A stretch of DNA of 11,757 bases from Prevotella sp. UBA3208. GTDB taxonomy: Bacteria; Bacteroidota; Bacteroidia; Bacteroidales; Bacteroidaceae. Below the pieces are notes generated by a model. The model worked only from the letters and a program-made list of their open reading frames with translations, did not search any database and had not been told where the DNA came from. Below are positions 1 to 6,254 of the stretch, one piece after another (within the stretch, counting starts at the first letter, position 1; each line of letters begins with the position of its first letter). Location: the NCBI GenBank assembly GCA_002363695.1, contig DEWO01000008.1, positions 1 to 11,757 of the forward strand. Reading direction: 5' to 3'. The position numbers and the translations under genes were made by a program.

Positions 1-590
1 ACGCCATCGAGAAGCTGACGCAGACGACCCTGCGTAACATTATCGGTGAACTGGAACTGGACGAGACGCTGACCTCACGCGACACCATCAACACCAAGCT
101 GCGTGCCGTGCTGGACGACGCTACCGACAAGTGGGGCGTCAAGGTGAATCGTGTTGAGTTGCAGGATATCGTTCCTCCCGCCACCGTGCTGAACGCAATG
201 GAGAAGCAGATGCAGGCAGAGCGTAACAAGCGTGCGCAGATTCTGACTTCTGAGGGTGAGAAGGCTGCTGAGATTCTGGCTTCAGAGGGTGAAAAGACTG
301 CCATCATCAACCGTGCTGACGCTCAGAAGCAACAGGCCATTCTGCACGCTGAAGGTGAGGCTCAGGCACGCATCCGCAAGGCTGAAGCCGAAGCCAAGGC
401 TATTGAACTGATTACCGAGGCTGTGGGCAAGTCCACCAATCCTGCCAACTATCTGCTGGCTCAGAAGTACATCCAGATGCTGGAGGAGTTAGCTTCCGGC
501 GACAAGACCAAGACGGTCTACCTGCCCTACGAGGCTACCAACCTGATGGGCTCCATCGGTGGCATCAAGGACTTGTTCAAGAGCGAGTAG
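1..590 (+). CDS. SPFH/band 7 (stomatin/paraslipin-like) membrane protein, 3' part
   Basis: The gene enters from the left edge; reading from base 3 gives 195 residues before the TAG stop at 588-590, so the N-terminal membrane anchor and most of the SPFH domain are outside the window. The first ~60 residues match the end of the band 7 domain of slipins (LTQTTLRNIIGELELD, then WGVKVNRVELQDIVPP). Next comes a ~70-residue Ala/Glu/Gln-rich coiled coil containing a near-tandem 11-residue repeat (ILTSEGEKAAE / ILASEGEKTAI), then a short hydrophobic-Gly tail (NLMGSIGGIKDLF). Known members (QmcA, SLP-2) are ~300 residues and form membrane-associated oligomeric scaffolds that affect membrane proteases and microdomains. 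The tail and the DIVPP motif point to QmcA/paraslipin rather than HflC. The exact role here is inferred from family membership. An in-frame GTG at 108 is not a credible start because homology continues upstream of it. Confidence 0.9.
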   Translation, partial: AIEKLTQTTLRNIIGELELDETLTSRDTINTKLRAVLDDATDKWGVKVNRVELQDIVPPATVLNAMEKQMQAERNKRAQILTSEGEKAAEILASEGEKTAIINRADAQKQQAILHAEGEAQARIRKAEAEAKAIELITEAVGKSTNPANYLLAQKYIQMLEELASGDKTKTVYLPYEATNLMGSIGGIKDLFKSE

Positions 591-596
591 GAAATT

Positions 597-638
597 CGAT
601 ACTTCGAATTATCGAAATTTCGAAATCTCGAAATTTCG
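597..638. repeat. 8-bp tandem array, CGAnnnnn, consensus CGAAATTT
   Basis: Five consecutive 8-bp units start at 597, 605, 613, 621 and 629 and each begins with CGA: CGATACTT, CGAATTAT, CGAAATTT, CGAAATCT, CGAAATTT, followed by CG at 637. The last three units differ by one base. The junctions make the palindrome CGAAATTTCG, so the tract is self-complementary. It sits immediately after the SPFH stop codon and before the terminator hairpin. Function is unknown. Confidence 0.8.
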
Positions 639-642
639 GCAT

Positions 643-671
643 AAAAAAAAGAGGCACTTGCCTCTTTTTTT
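643..671. terminator. Bidirectional intrinsic terminator between convergent genes
   Basis: A GAGGC/GCCTC stem (651-655 with 660-664) has loop ACTT and is flanked by eight A on the left (643-650) and seven T on the right (665-671). Read on plus it terminates the SPFH gene with a T-tract; read on minus it gives the same structure for the histidine kinase gene, whose TAA stop (670-672) lies inside the T-tract. It is a classic shared terminator for converging genes. Confidence 0.9.
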
Positions 672-1818
672 ATTCTTCTTTCTTCAACGGTATCGTAAAA
701 CTGAACGTTGAGCCCTCACCCTCGACGGATTCCACATAGGCGTCACCGCCATTCTTGCGGGCAAAGTCCTGACAGAGCTGAAGTCCCAAACCAGAACCCT
801 CCTCACCGCCTGTACCATAGGTTGTCTCACCCTTGTGGAAAATAGTCTCTACACGATCGGCAGCAATACCGACACCATGGTCTCGGACACAGATGCGGGC
901 GAAATCACCCTCATGCTTATAGAATACCTCAATGCCTTTTCCTTCTGGCGTAAACTTGATAGCGTTGGACAGGAAGTTACGGATGACAGTCTTAATCATG
1001 TCGTTATCCGCACGGACTGTCAGCTTCTCCTCGGCAGGAATATACCGCAACGGTATCTTCTTCATCTCGGCAATCATCTTGAAGATGTCTACCACACCAG
1101 GCACTACGTCGTCCAGTTCGATATCCTGATAAACCACATTCAGACGGCCCGTCTGCGACTTCGTCCACTTCAGCAGGTTGTCCAGCAGGTCGTGCGTCTC
1201 CTCCGACTCGCGATTGGCTTTATCCAACAGTTCGAAAATCTCCTCTCCCACCGTTTCTGGTGAAACCACATTGACTGCCAGGTTCAGCACCATACGGATG
1301 CTGGCCATCGGTGAGCGCAGGTCGTGGGCTATCACTGAGTACATCTTGTCACGGTTCTGAATGGTGCGGCGCAACTCTTCGTTCTGTTTTACAATGATGC
1401 GCTTGGCAGCTACCAACTGAATCTGGTGCATCACACGCATCACCAGCTCTTCTTTATTGAAGGGTTTGGTCAGGAAGTCGTTGGCACCCACTTGGAAACC
1501 ATGCACCAAATCAGACGGATTGTTCAGTGCCGTCAAGAAAATGATGGGAATATCAAGTGTCTCTGGGTCTTTCTTGAGGATGACTGCTGTATCAAAACCA
1601 CTGATGTCAGGCATCATAACGTCCAGCAGTATCAAGTCTGGCTTCTCTTTCTTGGCCTGTTCAATGCACGTAGTACCATTGTTGGCCGTGCATACCTGAA
1701 ACTTCTCGTTCGTCAATAATATCTTGAGCAACAACACGTTACTGACCACATCATCGACTATCAGGATTTTATAATCACTTCTGTTTAATTGGCTTTCAAA
1801 CGATTCGTTCAACTCCAT
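670..1818 (-). CDS. Soluble response regulator-histidine kinase fusion protein
   Basis: This is a 382-residue two-component protein with an N-terminal receiver and a C-terminal kinase. The receiver domain (about 16-133) has the acidic pair D22/D23, phospho-acceptor D66 in LLDVMMPDISGFD, T96 and K118. A short helical linker leads to a HisKA dimerisation domain with phospho-acceptor H165 in SVIAHDLRSPM. The HATPase_c domain (about 270-380) shows the N box with N281 and N285, G1 DHGVGIA around 313-319, and G2 GSGLGLQL around 341-348. All catalytic residues are present, so phosphorylation and receiver activity are both expected. There is no transmembrane segment, PAS or GAF domain, so it should be cytosolic and receive its input through the receiver. 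It has no DNA-binding domain and no partner regulator nearby. It has its own promoter just after carB and shares its terminator with the convergent SPFH gene. The signal and output are unknown. Confidence 0.93.
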   Translation of the reverse strand: MELNESFESQLNRSDYKILIVDDVVSNVLLLKILLTNEKFQVCTANNGTTCIEQAKKEKPDLILLDVMMPDISGFDTAVILKKDPETLDIPIIFLTALNNPSDLVHGFQVGANDFLTKPFNKEELVMRVMHQIQLVAAKRIIVKQNEELRRTIQNRDKMYSVIAHDLRSPMASIRMVLNLAVNVVSPETVGEEIFELLDKANRESEETHDLLDNLLKWTKSQTGRLNVVYQDIELDDVVPGVVDIFKMIAEMKKIPLRYIPAEEKLTVRADNDMIKTVIRNFLSNAIKFTPEGKGIEVFYKHEGDFARICVRDHGVGIAADRVETIFHKGETTYGTGGEEGSGLGLQLCQDFARKNGGDAYVESVEGEGSTFSFTIPLKKEE

Positions 1819-1847
1819 TGTTTTACGGTTAGTTTTTATTCAGTATG

Positions 1848-1879
1848 CAAAAGTAGCAAATATTTGGCGAAACGCCAAA
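1848..1879 (-). promoter_or_regulatory. Bacteroidota-type promoter of the receiver-kinase gene
   Basis: On the minus strand the -7 element TACTTTTG (1855-1848) matches TAnnTTTG. A TTTG at 1879-1876 lies exactly 20 bp upstream, the usual -33 spacing. The start codon follows after about 29 bp of A-rich leader without a Shine-Dalgarno sequence. The -33 element lies inside the adjacent perfect inverted repeat. Confidence 0.75.
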
Positions 1880-1886
1880 TATTTGC
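1856..1886 (-). terminator. Perfect 14-bp inverted repeat: carB terminator and/or operator of the kinase promoter
   Basis: Arms GCAAATATTTGGCG (1856-1869) and CGCCAAATATTTGC (1873-1886) are perfect complements with loop AAA. The hairpin starts 8 bp after the carB stop, so termination is plausible. However, its minus-strand tail is TACTTTTG, a weak T-tract that is also the -7 element of the next gene. The repeat covers the whole spacer and the -33 box, so binding by a dimeric repressor is an equally good reading. Confidence 0.65.
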
Positions 1887-1894
1887 CTGACTTT

Positions 1895-4800
1895 TTACTT
1901 ATATTCGCTCCACGACTTAATGCCAATACCATCCAGCCCAACCGTACAGAAGGCATGAATGAAGGCACTGGCCAGACGGCTGTTGGTAATCAGGGGCACG
2001 TTCAAGTCAATGGCAGCGCGACGAATCTTATAGCCGTTGGTCAGCTCATGGGAAGTCAAGTCCTTGGGGATGTTGACCACCATGTCTATCTTGTGTTCGT
2101 GCAAGAGGTCGAGGGCCTGAGGCTGTCCTTCGTCTGACGGCCAGTGAACCAGCGTATTGGCAATGCCATTGTCTGCCAGATACTTCGACGTACCGCCTGT
2201 GGCATAAAGTTCGTAGCCGTGCTCCACCAGCGTACGTGCAGCATCCAACATATCCACCTTCTGCTTGGCACCACCGGTAGACAGCAGCACAGTCTTCTTG
2301 GGAATACGATAGCCTACGCTGAGCATGGATTTCAGCAGGGCCGTATCCGTATTGTCGCCAATGCAGCCTACCTCACCCGTTGAGGCCATATCGACACCCA
2401 GCACGGGATCGGCCTTCTGCAAGCGGTTGAAGGAGAACTGAGAAGCCTTGATGCCTACATAGTCGAGGTCGAAGAGATTCTTCGAGGGGCGTTCTACAGG
2501 CAGTCGCAGCATCACCTTGGTAGCCAGTTCAATGAGGTTCAGCTTCAGCACCTTCGATACAAAGGGGAATGAGCGTGAGGCTCGCAAGTTACACTCAATC
2601 ACCAGAATATCGTTGTCGCGAGCCATATACTGAATGTTGAACGGACCATTGATGTGCAAGGCTTTGGCTATCTGACGCGAGATGCGCTTAATGCGGCGCA
2701 CTGTCTCCACGTAAAGTTTCTGTGGTGGGAACTGGATGGTGGCGTCGCCTGAGTGAACACCGGCGAACTCGATATGCTCCGAAATGGCATAGGCCAGTAT
2801 CTCGCCGTCCTTGGCCACAGCGTCCATCTCTATCTCCTTGGCATGTTCAATAAACTTGGAAACCACAACGGGATGGTCCTCGCTGACGTTGGCTGCCAGC
2901 TGGAGAAATCGCTCCAGCTCGTCCTTGTTCGAACAGACATTCATGGCCGCACCGCTCAGCACATAGCTGGGACGTACCAACACTGGGAACCCTACCCTGC
3001 CGACAAACTGGTCAATGTCTTCCATCGAGGTCAGCGCACTCCACTCTGGCTGGTTGACGCCCAACTCGTTCAGCATCTGCGAGAACTTGGCACGATCCTC
3101 GGCACCGTCAATGTCCTGTGCCGATGTTCCCAGGATGGGTACGTGCTGTTCGTCCAGATACATAGCGAGGTTGTTGGGTATCTGTCCTCCCGTCGAGACA
3201 ATGACGCCATGAGGCTGTTCCAAGTCAATAATATCCAGCACGCGCTCGAATGTCAGCTCGTCAAAGTACAGTCGGTCGCACATATCATAATCCGTAGAGA
3301 CTGTTTCCGGATTGTAGTTGATCATAACCGAGCGCCAGCCCTCCTTGCGAATGGTGTTCAGCGCCTGCACGCCACACCAGTCAAACTCGACACTCGAACC
3401 AATGCGATAGGCACCAGAACCCAGCACGATGATGCTCTTCTTGTCGTTCTCGTACTGAATATCATTCGTCGCACCTGAATAGGTGACATACAGATAGTTG
3501 GTCTGAGCCGGATACTCAGCAGCTAACGTGTCAATCTGCTTCACGACAGGCAAGATGCCCAGCTGCTTACGACGATTGCGCACTACGAGCAGAGCCTGGT
3601 GCATATTGTTGTGGCTGGCTTCCAAGCCTAACGCACGGGCTATCTGGAAGTCAGTGAAGCCATAGACCTTGGCTTCGCGCAGAAGTGCCGTGTCGAGCGT
3701 ATTGATGTTCTGCTTCTTCAGCTGCTCGTCAATATCAATGATGTGCTTGAGCTTATAGAGGAACCAGCGGTCTATCTTGGTCAGCTCATGAATCTTGTCA
3801 ATGTCGTACTGAGGCAGGTGCATGGCCTTCGAGATGACAAAGATGCGCTTGTCCGTAGGCTCACGCAGTGCAGCATCAATATCAGCAATCTTCAGTTCCT
3901 TGTTCTCCACAAAGCCGTGCATCCCCTGCCCTATCATGCGCAGTCCTTTCTGAATGGCTTCCTCGAAGTTACGGCCGATGGCCATCACCTCGCCCACAGA
4001 CTTCATGCTGGAGCCTAACTCCTTGTCAACACCGTGGAACTTGGACAGGTCCCAACGGGGTATCTTGCACACCACATAGTCAAGGGCGGGTTCAAAGAAT
4101 GCCGACGTCGTCTTGGTCACAGAGTTCTTCAACTCAAACAAGCCGTAGCCCATGCCCAGCTTGGCTGCCACGAAAGCCAAGGGATAGCCTGTAGCCTTCG
4201 AGGCCAAGGCTGACGAACGGCTCAGACGGGCATTGACCTCAATGACACGATAGTCTTCCGACTGAGGGTCAAAGGCATACTGCACATTACACTCGCCCAC
4301 AATACCGATATGGCGTATAATCTTGATGGCCAGTGCGCGTAGCTTGTGATACTCTGAGTTGGTCAGCGTCTGGCTGGGAGCTATGACGATAGACTCACCC
4401 GTATGAATGCCTAACGGGTCGAAATTCTCCATGTTGCAGACGGTGATACAGTTGTCGTATCGGTCGCGCACCACTTCATACTCTATCTCCTTCCAACCTT
4501 TCAGCGACTTCTCGACCAGCACCTGGGGGGAGAAGGCAAATGCTTTCTCGGCCAGTTTGTTCAGTTCTTCTTCATTGTCGCAGAATCCTGAGCCCAGTCC
4601 TCCCAATGCGTATGCCGCACGAAGTATGACGGGATAACCCAGGGCCTTAGCAGCCTGACGGGCCTGCCCGATGGTTTCGCAGGCTTCGCTCTTGATGGTC
4701 TTGACATCAATCTCGTTCAGCTTTTCCACAAACAGTTCGCGGTCTTCCGTGTCCATGATGGCCTGCACGGGTGTACCCAGCACACGGACACCATACTTCT

Positions 4801-5122
4801 CCAGCACACCACTCTTATACAGTTCGACACCACAGTTCAATGCCGTCTGCCCGCCAAAAGCCAACAAGATTCCGTCTGGGCGCTCCTTGGCAATCACCTT
4901 CTCCACGAAATAGGGCTGCACAGGCAGGAAATAGATTTCGTCTGCCACACCCTCAGAGGTCTGGACGGTAGCAATATTGGGATTGATGAGCACTGTCTTT
5001 ACTCCCTCTTCACGCAGGGCCTTCAAGGCCTGACTGCCTGAATAGTCAAACTCGCCTGCCTCTCCTATCTTCAATGCGCCTGAGCCGAGCAACAGGACTT
5101 TCTTGATATTTTGGTCTTTCAT
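1895..5122 (-). CDS. carB: Carbamoyl-phosphate synthase large subunit, eukaryote-like type
   Basis: The protein is 1075 residues, the family's normal length (E. coli about 1073). It makes carbamoyl phosphate from bicarbonate, ATP and ammonia delivered by CarA, for pyrimidine and arginine synthesis. The first synthetase half (about 1-400) begins VLLLGSGALKIGEAGEFDYS and has the metal-binding E295/N297 in IEVNARLSRSS. An oligomerisation segment (about 410-555) follows. The second half (about 560-940) begins IIVLGSGAYRIGSSVEFDW and carries E843/N845 in IECNLRASRSFPFVSK. A C-terminal MGS-like allosteric domain spans about 942-1075. Several motifs (GEFDYSGSQA, NPNIATVQTS, IECNLRASRSFPFVSK, WPSDEGQ) are, from memory, those of animal CAD/CPS1 rather than E. 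coli CarB. The ATG overlaps the carA stop as ATGA, indicating translational coupling. Both active sites look intact. Confidence 0.97.
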   Translation of the reverse strand: MKDQNIKKVLLLGSGALKIGEAGEFDYSGSQALKALREEGVKTVLINPNIATVQTSEGVADEIYFLPVQPYFVEKVIAKERPDGILLAFGGQTALNCGVELYKSGVLEKYGVRVLGTPVQAIMDTEDRELFVEKLNEIDVKTIKSEACETIGQARQAAKALGYPVILRAAYALGGLGSGFCDNEEELNKLAEKAFAFSPQVLVEKSLKGWKEIEYEVVRDRYDNCITVCNMENFDPLGIHTGESIVIAPSQTLTNSEYHKLRALAIKIIRHIGIVGECNVQYAFDPQSEDYRVIEVNARLSRSSALASKATGYPLAFVAAKLGMGYGLFELKNSVTKTTSAFFEPALDYVVCKIPRWDLSKFHGVDKELGSSMKSVGEVMAIGRNFEEAIQKGLRMIGQGMHGFVENKELKIADIDAALREPTDKRIFVISKAMHLPQYDIDKIHELTKIDRWFLYKLKHIIDIDEQLKKQNINTLDTALLREAKVYGFTDFQIARALGLEASHNNMHQALLVVRNRRKQLGILPVVKQIDTLAAEYPAQTNYLYVTYSGATNDIQYENDKKSIIVLGSGAYRIGSSVEFDWCGVQALNTIRKEGWRSVMINYNPETVSTDYDMCDRLYFDELTFERVLDIIDLEQPHGVIVSTGGQIPNNLAMYLDEQHVPILGTSAQDIDGAEDRAKFSQMLNELGVNQPEWSALTSMEDIDQFVGRVGFPVLVRPSYVLSGAAMNVCSNKDELERFLQLAANVSEDHPVVVSKFIEHAKEIEMDAVAKDGEILAYAISEHIEFAGVHSGDATIQFPPQKLYVETVRRIKRISRQIAKALHINGPFNIQYMARDNDILVIECNLRASRSFPFVSKVLKLNLIELATKVMLRLPVERPSKNLFDLDYVGIKASQFSFNRLQKADPVLGVDMASTGEVGCIGDNTDTALLKSMLSVGYRIPKKTVLLSTGGAKQKVDMLDAARTLVEHGYELYATGGTSKYLADNGIANTLVHWPSDEGQPQALDLLHEHKIDMVVNIPKDLTSHELTNGYKIRRAAIDLNVPLITNSRLASAFIHAFCTVGLDGIGIKSWSEYK

Positions 5123-6198
5123 AATGCTTCAATAAAACGGTCAAACATAAATTCAGTGTCAACAGGTCCCGAGCAGGCTTCCGGATGGAACTGAGACGAG
5201 AACCACGGATTGGTCTGGTGGCGGATGCCCTCATTGGAACCGTCGTTCATGTTGACAAACAACTCGCGCCAGTCCTGACCCAGCGTTGCCGTATCGACAG
5301 CATAGCCATGATTCTGTGACGTCACGTAGCAACGGTTGGTTCCTACCTCCTGCACGGGCTGGTTGTGACTGCGGTGACCATACTTCAGTTTATAAATAGT
5401 GGCTCCGGCAGCCTTGCCCAGCAGCTGATTACCCATGCAGATGCCGCAGATGGGTTTACGCGACAGGCTCATCTGCTTCTTCAGTATATCCACAGCAGCC
5501 ACACAACGGTCCGGGTCACCAGGGCCGTTGGCCAGGAACAATCCGTCAAACTCCATTCCCGTATAGTCGTAGTTCCAGGGCACTCGAATCACCTCGCAGC
5601 CACGACGGATTAGACAGCGGATAATGTTCTGCTTCACACCACAGTCAACCAGCACCACCTTGTGTCCGGCTCCTTCGTTGTAGCGGATAATGTCTTTGCA
5701 CGACACTCGCTCTACCCAGTTGATGGCACCATAGTCCTGAGTGTCAGGCTCCTCTTGTTCCTCCTGTCCCTCAAACACCAGCCGGCCCATCATCACGCCA
5801 TGTTCGCGCAACACCTTGGTCAGCTGTCGTGTGTCGATACCTGTCACCCCGGGAACCTGTTCACGCTTCAGCCAGTCACTCAGGCTCTCGCAGGCATTCC
5901 AGTGTGAATACTGCTCGGAATAGTCACTGACTATCAACGCTTTGGCATAAATCTTGTCACTCTCCATAAACGTGGCCAGGCCATTGTCCTCAACGGTAAA
6001 AGGCGGCACACCGTAGTTGCCCACCAACGGATAGGTCAGCACCATCATCTGGCCGGCATAGCTGGGGTCCGTCAGACTTTCCGGATAGCCCATCATGGCC
6101 GTATTGAATACGACTTCACCTGTAACGGCTTTCTCATAGCCAAAGCTCTTGCCTTGAAACGTTGTCCCATCTTGTAGGACGAGTGTTACATCTTTCAT
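5119..6198 (-). CDS. carA: Carbamoyl-phosphate synthase small (glutaminase) subunit
   Basis: This 359-residue subunit hydrolyses glutamine and channels ammonia to CarB. The N-terminal CarA-specific domain (about 1-145) includes GEVVFNTAMMGYPESLTDPS and the GVTGIDTRQLT motif. The class I glutamine amidotransferase domain (about 178-359) has the oxyanion region LANGPGDP, nucleophile C254 in GICMGNQLL, and H338/E340 in SQFHPEA, so the triad is complete and glutamine should be used. GICMGNQ replaces the GICLGHQ common in other bacteria. The length is somewhat under E. coli CarA (about 382). The next gene, carB, starts within its stop codon (ATGA). The leader to glmS is only 56 bp and is mostly occupied by a terminator hairpin, leaving about 16 bp before the ATG. 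I see no TAnnTTTG promoter there, so its transcription probably depends on read-through from glmS or on an atypical promoter. Confidence 0.97.
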   Translation of the reverse strand: MKDVTLVLQDGTTFQGKSFGYEKAVTGEVVFNTAMMGYPESLTDPSYAGQMMVLTYPLVGNYGVPPFTVEDNGLATFMESDKIYAKALIVSDYSEQYSHWNACESLSDWLKREQVPGVTGIDTRQLTKVLREHGVMMGRLVFEGQEEQEEPDTQDYGAINWVERVSCKDIIRYNEGAGHKVVLVDCGVKQNIIRCLIRRGCEVIRVPWNYDYTGMEFDGLFLANGPGDPDRCVAAVDILKKQMSLSRKPICGICMGNQLLGKAAGATIYKLKYGHRSHNQPVQEVGTNRCYVTSQNHGYAVDTATLGQDWRELFVNMNDGSNEGIRHQTNPWFSSQFHPEACSGPVDTEFMFDRFIEAL

Positions 6199-6210
6199 TT
6201 GTTGTTTCTA

Positions 6211-6247
6211 TTTACAAAAAAGGGACGCCGTTAAAACGGTACGTCCC
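6211..6247 (-). terminator. Intrinsic terminator or attenuator between glmS and carA
   Basis: The arms GGGACG-CCGTT (6222-6232) and AACGG-TA-CGTCCC (6235-6247) form an 11-bp stem with a 2-nt bulge. On the minus strand it is followed by TTTTTTG (6221-6215). It begins 7 bp after the glmS stop codon, and the T-tract ends about 16 bp before the carA ATG. The form is that of a strong terminator for glmS, but its position inside an otherwise continuous glmS-carA-carB array suggests partial termination or regulated read-through. Confidence 0.85.
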
Positions 6248-6254
6248 AAATCAA

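Noticed and set aside
240..320. Direct DNA repeat inside the SPFH gene
   Set aside because: The near-repeat encodes the heptad-like SEGEK segments of the coiled coil and is typical of this family, not a mobile or regulatory repeat.
1819..1894. Small ORF or small RNA gene in the carB-kinase gap
   Set aside because: The gap is fully explained by the inverted repeat, promoter and leader, and no open frame with a start codon of useful length exists there.
2753..3478. 241-codon open frame on plus, antisense to carB
   Set aside because: The translation lacks family motifs and lies entirely within the carB coding region, which is intact and full length.
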